11,842 nt of DNA from Candidatus Delongbacteria bacterium (GTDB lineage: Bacteria > CAIWAD01 > BS150m-G50): contig JADHUQ010000059.1 in the NCBI GenBank assembly GCA_016784425.1, positions 1 to 11,842 on the forward strand, read 5' to 3'. Numbering within the stretch: position 1 is the stretch's first letter; each line of letters opens with the position of its first letter. Shown here one piece after another: positions 1 through 7,479 of this stretch. A program made the position numbers and the translations under genes. The notes beneath the pieces were generated by a model. It had not been told where the DNA came from and did not search any database. It saw only the letters and a program-made list of their open reading frames with translations.

Positions 1-131
1 CACGCCTGGCATTGGGCAACATTCAGTTCGATCAGCTGATGGATATGGATGTACGACTGCAGGAAATCGACAGCTACCTGGGTGCTATCGACCAGCTGCT
101 GGAGCAGACGGAGGCCCCTGTTGCAGAATAA
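1..131 (+). CDS. 3' end of an unidentified protein (partial)
   Basis: This open frame enters from the left edge (first complete codon at position 3) and stops at TAA 129-131. The 42 visible residues are helical and acidic, with heptad-like leucine spacing (for example the stretch ending LLEQTEAPVAE). That would suit the last helix or coiled-coil end of a TPR or scaffold protein, but no domain can be named from so little. The stop lies 8 nt inside the following gene, whose SD (GGAGG at 110-114) is embedded in the last codons here, so the two are translationally coupled. It is therefore probably part of the same energised-envelope operon. The identity is unknown; the reading frame is well supported by this coupling. 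Confidence 0.6.
   Translation, partial: RLALGNIQFDQLMDMDVRLQEIDSYLGAIDQLLEQTEAPVAE
110..114 (+). promoter_or_regulatory. Shine-Dalgarno that fixes a TTG start at 121
   Basis: A perfect GGAGG lies 6 nt before TTG at 121. The frame also has an ATG at 49, but that start has no SD, would add 24 residues overlapping the upstream gene, and would bury the signal peptide behind an arginine-rich segment. Starting at 121 gives a normal Lys/His N-region followed by a leucine-rich hydrophobic core. The start is therefore placed at 121. Confidence 0.75.
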
Positions 132-3100
132 ACACGCGCTGTCACTCCTGTTCTCCTGTTTGTTGCTGTTGCAGTCGACAGCACAAAGCCAGGGTGCTGA
201 CAACACCCCTGACGAAACGGTCTTGAACCGCTGGGCTGAAATCTCCACCATGAGGATCAATCCCCAGGCCGACGCCTGGATCGACGAGGGTAACCTCATT
301 GTCGCCAACTACCAGGAACTGCAACAGCTGCAGACCAGCACGCTCGATTCTCTCAGCCGGGTCCAGGTGGAAAAGAATATCAATGAACTCGCCGTCCGTC
401 TCAATCTCCTTTTGAAAAAAGTGGAACAGGCGCGGATTTTCTCACTGCCCCCGGAAGAACTCCGCGCCCTGCGGGAACGCTACCAGAAGGAATCCGATTC
501 ACTCGAGGTCGCCTACGGAGTTCTGCGTGAGCAGATCCTGATCGAGGGGGACAACTTTCTCAACACCTATCCGGATGAGCCGCTGCTGCGGAAATACAAA
601 CGTAAGGATGTGGTGGCCGATATGTGTTTTCGACTGGGGGAGCTCAGTCAGCAGAAAGCCCGTGAGGAGTATTTTGACCGCCTGGATGATTATGAAGAGC
701 GACAGCGTAGCGCCCGTGACCGGGGAATGCCTTTTAATGAAGCCCCGCCACAACTGGACCTGAGTCGTGCGGTGGAGCTTTACCTCAAAATCGTCAACGA
801 ATTCCCCAACAGCGATTATGTCGCCGACGCCCTTTACAACCTGGCCAACATCCGGGAGAATTCTGAGGATCCGGTAGAGCAGTGGGAAGCGGTCGAATTT
901 TACACCCGTTTGTCAGAGCGGTTTCCCGATTCCCGCTATACTGCTGAAGCCTGGATGAGGATCGGGGAGTACTGGTACAGCCAGGGGAGCCAGGAGGATT
1001 ACCGGCGAGCCATCGACGCTTATATACATGTACTGGACTATCCTGAGTATGTCAACCGCGACAAGACACTCTACAAACTGGGATGGACCCATTACCAGGT
1101 ATTGGAATACGACCAGTCGGTCAGCTATTTTACCCAGGCGGTCGAGTACACCCGGCAACAGGTGGCCGCTGGCGAGGAACCAATCGCCGCGCTGGAAGAG
1201 GAGTCGATCCGTTACATCGCCATCAATTTTGCCGACCCGGAGTGGGAGGAGGGTGGTGTCGCCAATCTGGCTGCCTACATCAGGGAGCGGGATGCGGTTT
1301 ATAACGACTTCGGTTTTACCCTGGCTTTGACCTTCGCTGATATTCTCAAGCAGGAAGCACTGGATTACCGGCTGGCGGTTGCCGCGTACGATTCTGTGCT
1401 CTCGCTGTATCCCCTGACAGCCGAGGGACCGCTGGTATTGCAGAAGTTGATCGAATGCTATGCCGACAAAGCACTCAACCGACCGGAACAGGCTTATCAG
1501 TCCCGTAACCGTTTTGGTGAGTTGTTCGTCGAAAATGACGCATGGTTAGAGGAAAACAGCGCCGATACCGTGGTTGCAGCCGCCCGCACAGTGATGAATC
1601 TGCATCAACTCAGCAATGTCAACCAGGCATTACAGCTGGCCAATCGGGATAACAGCGAAGCTGCCTACGAGGAATTTCTGCAGCAATCCCGTCATTACCT
1701 GCAACTTTTTCCCGGTGACAGCAGCGCTTTCCAGGTCCACTGGAATATGGCGAAGATACTGGAGACACCCCTCAAGCGGTACGACACCGCCTGGGCGGAG
1801 TTCCTGCTGATTACCAACCTCTATCATCCCACCCGGGATGTGATGCCGGCTGCCATCAACGGCATCGTCATGGCGCAGTTCATGATTGAACTGTCACCTC
1901 CCCTGGAACCGGACTCAGCTATTGCCTGGCCGTTGACCGGCGAGGAGGAGATGCTGGTCGAAGCGCTGGAGCGCTTTGTGGAACTGTTCCCGGAAGCGGA
2001 ACAGTCACCGGAATACCTTTTTAATACGGGTGGCCTGTATCATCGCCACCGGCTCTGGTCGCAGGCTCGGGTTCAGTTTGACCGCATCATCATGGATTAC
2101 CCCCACTCGGTGTTGATCAGTGACGCATACCTGTTCTGTATCGAAGGCTTTTTTGCGGAAGAGAACTTTGCTGCCGCGGAGCAGAAAGCGCTGGAGTTGC
2201 TCGCTCTGGAACCGGCGCCTGAAATCAGGACACGAGCCGAACAGGCAGTGGCACAGGCTGTATTTTCTGGTGCCAAGCTGTTGAGCGGCGGTGATGACCA
2301 TCTGGCCGCAGCGGCTGAATTCAAACGAGTGGCGCTGGATGTTCCGGACGCAGACTTTGCCGACGCCTCCCTGTTTGACGCCGCGGCTGAGTACCGTAAG
2401 GGGGAAGCCTGGCAGGATGCCGCTGATACCTACCATTTTCTGGTCAGTCGTTATCCTGATTCGGAATTCGCTGATCGCGCCTTGCGACTGGCGGCCTACA
2501 CCTATCTGGATCAACTGAAGGAGATGAACTCTGCTGCCACCGCGTTCGAGCAGCTGGCCACCGAGTATCCAGCTTCCGAATACCGTCAGGAAGCGCTGAC
2601 CAATGCCGGCTTCTGCTTTTACCAGGCAGCAGACTGGGAAAGCGCACTGCGGGTAAACAATCTTTATCTGGAGCTCTGGCCTGACGCCGATAACGCCGCT
2701 TCGGTTATGTTTGGCAACGCCGAGTTGTACCTGAAATTGGAACAGGTCGCTACCGCCAACAGCATCTACCTCGATTTTGCGGCCCGTTTTCCCAACGATC
2801 CCCGTACCGTACGCGCTTTCTTTGAACGGGGTCAGTACTACCTGAGCCACGGGGACAGCAGCCAGGCGGCCACCGAATTCCGCCAGACCACCGCCCGTAA
2901 CCGGGAGTTGGCACAGGGCGGTCATGAGACCGGTGATTATTTCGCCGCCCGGGCTCTGCATTATCTGGTACTGCGGGAATATGACTTCTACCTGGCGATC
3001 CAACTGCTCCAGCCGGAGAGTCGTCTGGAACAGCTGCTGGAGGAGAAGAAAGCAGCCCGGGCGGGGTTGCTGGACCAGCTTTATGAGTTGATCGCCTATA

Positions 3101-4989
3101 CCACCCGTGATCTCTTTCATGCCCGTTATCTCATCGCTGCCGTTCATGAGGATTTCGCCAACACCTACCTGGCCCAGGAACAACAAGCCTATGCCAACCA
3201 GGAGGAGGAGATCGCCTCCCTGGATCGTATCGATGCTGCCGGCCTGGAGTTGAGTGGGATTGCCATGGGGGATTATCTCACCGCCATCGAAGAGATGAAC
3301 AGCGCAATGACCGTTATCGCCACCCGTCAGCAACAGGTCGACCGGCGGCAGCGTGTCACACAGACCTGGCTGGATACACTACCGGACAGTGTCGTTGCTC
3401 CTGAAGATTCGTTGACGCACTTGGTAGAGTTGAAACGCTCCCTGGCGCTGATCGACACCTCGCTGGTGGAAGGTGAGCATTGGATACGTGAATCCCGCCA
3501 GCGGGTACCCGCGATAGCCTGGGCGAGTGCCGAGCGGAGTGAAGAGCGGATACGCATGTTCTATGAGGCCCCGATCATATCAGGTCCACCGGAAATAAGG
3601 CTCAACTACCGTGATGCCGTTCTCAGCCGGTTCGTATTACCTGCCACCAGGGATTGTATCACCTCGTATCTACAGGTGCTGGAACATGCCGGCGAGGTGG
3701 GACTCGCCAGCAGCTGGCGTGGGCGGGTACAGGAACGTTTTGCCCGTTTTGCCGGCTATCCGCTCTCCGGTTACCGGGAACTGTTTGAGTTGGCTACGAC
3801 AGCCACATCTGAGCTGGCCGACTCCTTTGAAGCACTTCTGGAAAGGGGTGAAGATGCAGTCAATCCGGATGGAATGGCTGCCGGAGATCTTGGTTTCTAT
3901 TATCTCGACCTGCTCGATTATCGTCAAACCTATCTGATGAATTCGCTGCATACTGAAACTGAGCTGTTGGAGTCATTCCGTACTACCGGAATTGCCGCTG
4001 AGGTAGTTACCGCCAGGGGCGACAGCATTTTGTATCACATCCTACAGTCAGTCCGTATGATGGAAACAGATCAGCTGGAGGCGGTGACACGGCGCGATCA
4101 TGCCTGGGGTCGTTTTGAGGAAACCTCCTCCTGGATCTGGGAGGACGCCAACGCCACCTGGGACGACGCCGCCTTTGCACTTTCAGAAAACATCCTGCTG
4201 ACACTCACTGCCGCCGACGAACTGATAACCGGGTATCAACTTACCGGGTCGATTGTCAAACGGATCTGGTTTAAACTGGCGCAGCTGAATCCGGAGCAGT
4301 TTGGTGATCGTTTTGGCTTGACCGAACAGCTGTTGTCGATCAACACCTCCACCGACTGGCTGGTTCATACCAGCTATCAACGTGGCTTTACCGAGTTCGC
4401 TTTCGATGACAGTGGCTGGCAGTCCGCGCTTGCTACCGGCAATCGGGAGATTGTCACCCGGTCCGGTCTGGAGGGTAGTGGCGCTGTGGCAATCTGGTGG
4501 CAGATGGAGCGGGAATCAGCTCTTCAGAACGTCGATACCCTGACACGGGTTGACACTTTGCAGGTTGATACGCTTCAAGTCGCTGTTGAACAGCTGGCCA
4601 TCAGCGACAGTCTCTGGTTCAGACATAGTTTCCACCTGGAGGATTTACCGGTGGCAGCCGAACTGGTGGTAACCGCGGACGATAACTACGGTATTTACCT
4701 CAATGGTGAGTATATTGACGAGGATCGTGGCGGCACCGAAGATTGGTTTGAGGTAAAACGAATCGATCTCAAGGATTATGTCCTGAGTGGTGACAATCTG
4801 CTGGCGGTAGAGGCAGTGGATGAGGATGGCACCGGTCGTGGTTTACTGATCAGCTTTGCTTTGCGGACCGTCCCCCGTCTGACCGATGAGCTCTTTGAGC
4901 AGAAGTTGCGGGATGATGCTGAAACGAGTCAGCAGCAGCAACGCGAGCTAGAAAGGGATAGACTATATGAACGCCACAGAATATATTAG
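121..4989 (+). CDS. Giant exported TPR protein with C-terminal jelly-roll-like domain
   Basis: This 1622-aa protein starts at TTG. Residues 1-25 form a Sec signal peptide (hydrophobic core then STAQSQG). Degenerate YbgF/BamD-type TPRs follow, with the recurring pattern of paired helices and 'FPxSxYxxxA' (for example FPNSDYVADAL, FPDSRYTAEAW, YPDSEFADRAL). They form a cluster at about 215-340 and another at about 600-940. Residues about 1000-1125 are long, charged helices of probable coiled coil. Residues about 1413-1584 resemble a galactose-binding-like beta-sandwich, with VTADDNYGIYLNGEY and GDNLLAVEAVDEDG as core strands, interrupted by a VDTL repeat at 1471-1487. The last 30 residues are a Gln/Arg/Glu-rich helix. 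No enzyme motif is visible. Exported TPR proteins of this kind usually serve as periplasmic or outer-membrane scaffolds. By operon position it is the likely periplasmic partner of the motor genes downstream. Its exact role is unknown. Confidence 0.9.
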   Translation: MQNKHALSLLFSCLLLLQSTAQSQGADNTPDETVLNRWAEISTMRINPQADAWIDEGNLIVANYQELQQLQTSTLDSLSRVQVEKNINELAVRLNLLLKKVEQARIFSLPPEELRALRERYQKESDSLEVAYGVLREQILIEGDNFLNTYPDEPLLRKYKRKDVVADMCFRLGELSQQKAREEYFDRLDDYEERQRSARDRGMPFNEAPPQLDLSRAVELYLKIVNEFPNSDYVADALYNLANIRENSEDPVEQWEAVEFYTRLSERFPDSRYTAEAWMRIGEYWYSQGSQEDYRRAIDAYIHVLDYPEYVNRDKTLYKLGWTHYQVLEYDQSVSYFTQAVEYTRQQVAAGEEPIAALEEESIRYIAINFADPEWEEGGVANLAAYIRERDAVYNDFGFTLALTFADILKQEALDYRLAVAAYDSVLSLYPLTAEGPLVLQKLIECYADKALNRPEQAYQSRNRFGELFVENDAWLEENSADTVVAAARTVMNLHQLSNVNQALQLANRDNSEAAYEEFLQQSRHYLQLFPGDSSAFQVHWNMAKILETPLKRYDTAWAEFLLITNLYHPTRDVMPAAINGIVMAQFMIELSPPLEPDSAIAWPLTGEEEMLVEALERFVELFPEAEQSPEYLFNTGGLYHRHRLWSQARVQFDRIIMDYPHSVLISDAYLFCIEGFFAEENFAAAEQKALELLALEPAPEIRTRAEQAVAQAVFSGAKLLSGGDDHLAAAAEFKRVALDVPDADFADASLFDAAAEYRKGEAWQDAADTYHFLVSRYPDSEFADRALRLAAYTYLDQLKEMNSAATAFEQLATEYPASEYRQEALTNAGFCFYQAADWESALRVNNLYLELWPDADNAASVMFGNAELYLKLEQVATANSIYLDFAARFPNDPRTVRAFFERGQYYLSHGDSSQAATEFRQTTARNRELAQGGHETGDYFAARALHYLVLREYDFYLAIQLLQPESRLEQLLEEKKAARAGLLDQLYELIAYTTRDLFHARYLIAAVHEDFANTYLAQEQQAYANQEEEIASLDRIDAAGLELSGIAMGDYLTAIEEMNSAMTVIATRQQQVDRRQRVTQTWLDTLPDSVVAPEDSLTHLVELKRSLALIDTSLVEGEHWIRESRQRVPAIAWASAERSEERIRMFYEAPIISGPPEIRLNYRDAVLSRFVLPATRDCITSYLQVLEHAGEVGLASSWRGRVQERFARFAGYPLSGYRELFELATTATSELADSFEALLERGEDAVNPDGMAAGDLGFYYLDLLDYRQTYLMNSLHTETELLESFRTTGIAAEVVTARGDSILYHILQSVRMMETDQLEAVTRRDHAWGRFEETSSWIWEDANATWDDAAFALSENILLTLTAADELITGYQLTGSIVKRIWFKLAQLNPEQFGDRFGLTEQLLSINTSTDWLVHTSYQRGFTEFAFDDSGWQSALATGNREIVTRSGLEGSGAVAIWWQMERESALQNVDTLTRVDTLQVDTLQVAVEQLAISDSLWFRHSFHLEDLPVAAELVVTADDNYGIYLNGEYIDEDRGGTEDWFEVKRIDLKDYVLSGDNLLAVEAVDEDGTGRGLLISFALRTVPRLTDELFEQKLRDDAETSQQQQRELERDRLYERHRIY
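4531..4581 (+). repeat. In-frame VDTL peptide repeat
   Basis: Three in-frame copies of Val-Asp-Thr-Leu (VDTLTR, VDTLQ, VDTLQ, then V) lie inside the C-terminal beta-sandwich of the giant TPR protein, at residues 1471-1487. The copies use different third bases (gtc gat acc ctg; gtt gac act ttg; gtt gat acg ctt). The repeat is therefore conserved as protein rather than as DNA and is not a fresh slippage product. Confidence 0.8.
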
Positions 4990-5290
4990 TTGCCTGTTGC
5001 TACTGCTGTTCACAGCGGTGGCAGGGGTGGCACAGGAGCGGGTCTTGCTGGGTGAGGTCACCATCAAGGGGGAGATTCGTCAACCAAATGTTGCCATGTT
5101 CTCATCCCGGATACCTCCTGAGTTCCGTAAGTTACAGGTTGAGAAATCCTTCCTGACCGAAATACGACAACCGCTGGCTGAGGTCGTTGAGTTGAACAGT
5201 GATATCAGAGCTCCCTATAAAATTGGTAAAATCGAAACCCTGTTGCTGAAGGAGCGCCAGTATAAACTCTCTGGGAGAAGCAAGCGATGA
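4967..5290 (+). CDS. Small exported protein of unknown function (107 aa)
   Basis: The protein begins with a Sec signal peptide: a hydrophobic core at residues 8-20 and an AxA-type site at GVA-QE near residue 22. The mature part has about 85 residues and is basic, with two copies of EIRQP (36-40 and 65-69), suggesting two related short modules. No domain is recognised. The ATG overlaps the end of the giant TPR gene by 23 nt and is preceded by AAAGGGA at 4952-4958, 8 nt away. Its own stop overlaps the next ATG in an ATGA arrangement. Coupling on both sides points to a dedicated subunit of the same complex, probably a periplasmic accessory to the TPR scaffold or the ExbD domains. That role is inference from context only. 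The single Cys of the signal peptide (C9) does not sit in a convincing lipobox. Confidence 0.85.
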   Translation: MNATEYISCLLLLLFTAVAGVAQERVLLGEVTIKGEIRQPNVAMFSSRIPPEFRKLQVEKSFLTEIRQPLAEVVELNSDIRAPYKIGKIETLLLKERQYKLSGRSKR

Positions 5291-5670
5291 ATCAGGAAAC
5301 CGATAGCAGCAGTATCACCGATCTCGAGCGTCAACTGGTTAAGGCATGTGATGACCCGGGGCAGTTCGGAGCGCTGCTGGGGCAGGTGTTGCTCCACAAG
5401 CTGACTGAAGTACAAGCCTACCTGTGGGATTACCTGTTTACCCTCGCCAGGGAAAACGGCCGCACGCTGGATCGAGACGAGGTCACCCGGAGAATGATCG
5501 GTAATCTCGCCTACCAGCGACTGGTAGGATGCAATGAAGAGGAAGAAACCTGCAGGGCCAAGATCTGTTTTATTACCAATCCGAACTGTTCCGGTAATAA
5601 AATCAAGATGCATATCAACACTTTGCGTGAAATGATTCTAGAATACAACAAACCGGTGGAGGAACTTTAA
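5287..5670 (+). CDS. Small four-cysteine protein of unknown function (127 aa)
   Basis: This soluble protein has no signal peptide and no membrane segment, so it is expected in the cytoplasm. Residues 10-80 are predicted helices by eye, and residues 82-101 carry four cysteines spaced C-x6-C-x4-C-x6-C (C82, C89, C94, C101), with a further Cys at 21. Four close cysteines in a cytosolic protein suggest metal (Zn or Fe-S) binding or redox sensing, but the spacing matches no site I can name. The start ATG overlaps the preceding stop by 4 nt with GGGAG at 5273-5277. The stop TAA shares its last base with the ATG of the channel gene. This position suggests an assembly or regulatory factor for the channel or motor, acting from the cytoplasmic face. 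That is inference. Confidence 0.85.
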   Translation: MNQETDSSSITDLERQLVKACDDPGQFGALLGQVLLHKLTEVQAYLWDYLFTLARENGRTLDRDEVTRRMIGNLAYQRLVGCNEEEETCRAKICFITNPNCSGNKIKMHINTLREMILEYNKPVEEL

Positions 5671-6320
5671 TGTCTACCCTCAGTCAATTTTTCAGCATGT
5701 TCAGCCCCTCTGAGAGCGGCGCTTTCTTTTTCTGGGTGCTGGGCATCTTCTTTGTGTTTGCCATCGCCATCTTCCTGGAGCGACTGTATGTAGTGATCGT
5801 CAAATCCAACATCAACAGCGACAAGTTCATGGGAACCATTTATGCACTGGTTCAAAAAGGTGAGATTGATAAGGCGTTGGCATTGGCCAAGGGCTTGCAG
5901 GACAAAGCACTCGGTCGTATCGTCTACCAGGCTCTGCTGGAGGCGAAGGACAAAGAGATCATCGACTACCGTTCGGTACAGAACGCTGTCGACGAGGCCA
6001 GTCTTGAGATAATCCCCAAGCTGAACAAACGCACTCCTTATCTGTCCACGATCGCCAATGTCGCCACCCTCTGGGGACTGATGGGTACCCTTTTCGGTCT
6101 GATTCAGTCCTTTGAAGCGGTCAAGAATGCGGGCGCCAACGCCTCCCAGGCGCTGGCCGGGGGTATCGCTGTGGCGATGTTGACCACGCTGGGTGGTCTC
6201 TTTGTAGCTGTTCCTTCCATGTTGATGTATTCCTGGCTCAACAACACTACCAACAACATGATCTCAGAGATCGACGAACACTCGGTAAAGCTCATCAACG
6301 CGATAACCGGGAGTAAATAG
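5670..6320 (+). CDS. MotA/TolQ/ExbB-family proton channel protein
   Basis: This 216-aa inner-membrane channel subunit should form the pentameric ring around a pair of ExbD-type helices and convert ion flow into mechanical work on the transducer. Three membrane segments are visible: about 18-37, 127-148 and 161-186. A cytoplasmic helical loop of about 85 residues separates the first two. The family signatures are clear: YLSTIANVATLWGLMGTLFG in TM2 and ALAGGIAVAMLTTLGGLFVA in TM3. The pore-lining threonines are kept (T140 and T172/T173). The glutamate that E. coli ExbB has in TM3 (GIAEAL, E176) is Val168 here, as in some other branches of the family, so this is not a plain ExbB orthologue. A perfect GGAGG (5658-5662) lies 7 nt before the ATG, and the stop overlaps the next start by 1 nt. 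TolQ or AglR-type assignments are alternatives. Confidence 0.95.
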   Translation: MSTLSQFFSMFSPSESGAFFFWVLGIFFVFAIAIFLERLYVVIVKSNINSDKFMGTIYALVQKGEIDKALALAKGLQDKALGRIVYQALLEAKDKEIIDYRSVQNAVDEASLEIIPKLNKRTPYLSTIANVATLWGLMGTLFGLIQSFEAVKNAGANASQALAGGIAVAMLTTLGGLFVAVPSMLMYSWLNNTTNNMISEIDEHSVKLINAITGSK

Positions 6321-6955
6321 TGGCTTTTAAACCCTCCCTCAAGCGGAAATTTATTCCGCCCGACGAGGATGTCAATGTCACACCGATCATGAATCTGGTG
6401 GTGGTGTTGATTCCCCTGCTGCTGGCAACGGCGGAGTGGGTTAAGCTGGGATTGATTGAATCAAAGATGCCACCAGCTGGTGGTGGTGGTGGTGAGCTGA
6501 CCGAGCAGGTTGAGAAAAAAGCGCTCAGCCTCATTGTCTCCCTGGAAGAGGAGCAGATAGCGGTTTCTCTGTTTGGCGCCACAGCAGCTAATCCAGAGGT
6601 TGATGGTTCGGTTTATTACCGGACTATTCCCCTCCTGCCAACGGGTGAATATGACTACGCAGTCCTGAACACACTGTTGCATGATGTTCGTCTGGATGTC
6701 GTGGAGCAGGGGGTGCTGGCAGAGCAGATACCCAACCTTGACCGGTTCGGTAATCCGGTGTATAATCCGGATGGTACACCACAACTGATCAATGACTACA
6801 TCTACAGCGATGTCTATAATGTGCGCATCTCCGCGCCGAACCATCTTCCTTTTCAGTCGCTGATATCAGTGCTGGATGCCTGTCGGGTCTATAAGGATGA
6901 AGATGGACATCTCAGCTATCTGTTCCCGGTACCCTTTATGGGCAAGCTCAGCTAA
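6320..6955 (+). CDS. ExbD/TolR-family protein, Asn in place of the channel Asp
   Basis: This 211-aa protein has a short basic cytoplasmic tail, one membrane helix (about 24-41) and a periplasmic domain. The helix entry DVNVTPIMNLVVVLIPLLL aligns directly with the ExbD signature (INVTPxxDVxLVLLIIF). The conserved, proton-carrying aspartate is Asn25 (AAT). The periplasmic part starts with a Gly/Pro linker (PPAGGGGGE, 51-59). It is longer than in ordinary ExbD, with an insert around 135-165, and ends in an ExbD-like strand-helix unit (YNVRISAPNHLPFQSLISVL). The start is GTG, with GGGAG at 6309-6313 and a 6-nt spacer; the preceding TAG shares its last base with the GTG. It is probably a structural partner of the second ExbD protein in the same pore. 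It would be expected to contribute little or no protonation itself. Confidence 0.9.
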   Translation: MAFKPSLKRKFIPPDEDVNVTPIMNLVVVLIPLLLATAEWVKLGLIESKMPPAGGGGGELTEQVEKKALSLIVSLEEEQIAVSLFGATAANPEVDGSVYYRTIPLLPTGEYDYAVLNTLLHDVRLDVVEQGVLAEQIPNLDRFGNPVYNPDGTPQLINDYIYSDVYNVRISAPNHLPFQSLISVLDACRVYKDEDGHLSYLFPVPFMGKLS

Positions 6956-6966
6956 CGAGGTCAAGC

Positions 6967-7476
6967 ATGGCTTTTGCACCAACAAAGCTGAAGGGCAGGG
7001 CACAACCGCCCAAGACCCTGAGCCTGAGTTCGATGATGGATATGATGACCATTATTCTGCTCTTTCTGATCAAGTCCTATTCCGCAACCGGCATGTTGAT
7101 TCAGGATGTGGAGGGAATCAACATACCGGTTTCGACTACCGCAGGCTCCCCTAAAAAAGTACTCACCCTGGCTATTGATGATGAAGCGGTCTGGCTCGAT
7201 CGTGATGGACAGCGGGTTGAGCGCTTTGAGAGCATGGATGTGCTGATGGCTGAATCGGATGATCCGGCAGCTATGGTGCTGCCAGGGCTGTTTACCTTCC
7301 TGGAGAATGAAGCAAGACAGGGCAGAGAACGGGAGAACTATGGCGTTAAATTCACTGGAGAAATCAACATCATGGCTGACGCGCAGGTCCAGTATAACGC
7401 AATCCTGAAGGTGCTTAAAACCTGCTATAATGCCGGTTTCTCCCAGACTGATTTCGTAGTTCTGAAGGAGGATTAG
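6967..7476 (+). CDS. ExbD/TolR-family protein, channel Asp retained
   Basis: This second ExbD-like protein (169 aa) has a basic tail and one membrane helix at about 22-42 (SSMMDMMTIILLFLIKSYS). Asp25 sits where ExbD/TolR carry their essential aspartate, so this copy can take part in ion conduction. The periplasmic domain (about 50-169) ends in the classical ExbD fold element: GEINIMADAQVQYNAILKVL, then a Cys-containing helix and FVVLKED. Its N-terminus (MAFAPTKLK) resembles that of its neighbour (MAFKPSLKR), which points to ancient duplication, although the helices and domains have diverged. GAGG at 6957-6960 lies 6 nt before the ATG. The gene sits 11 nt after the first ExbD gene and 3 nt before the transducer gene. 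Two ExbD helices per channel is the known stoichiometry for Ton systems, so a heterodimer is the natural inference. Confidence 0.92.
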   Translation: MAFAPTKLKGRAQPPKTLSLSSMMDMMTIILLFLIKSYSATGMLIQDVEGINIPVSTTAGSPKKVLTLAIDDEAVWLDRDGQRVERFESMDVLMAESDDPAAMVLPGLFTFLENEARQGRERENYGVKFTGEINIMADAQVQYNAILKVLKTCYNAGFSQTDFVVLKED

Positions 7477-7479
7477 GCT

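Noticed and set aside
49..120. ATG at 49 as start of the giant TPR protein
   Set aside because: It has no Shine-Dalgarno sequence, overlaps the upstream gene deeply, and would bury the signal peptide behind an Arg-rich segment; TTG 121 has a perfect GGAGG.
145..171. Lipobox at the Cys in the TPR signal peptide (LLFSC)
   Set aside because: The Cys comes after only about six hydrophobic residues and has Phe at -2. A normal signal-peptidase-I site after STAQS fits better.
2005..3333. Long minus-strand open frame of 442 codons inside the TPR gene
   Set aside because: It lies wholly antisense to a clear TPR coding region, shows no recognisable domain, and is explained by codon bias of the real gene.
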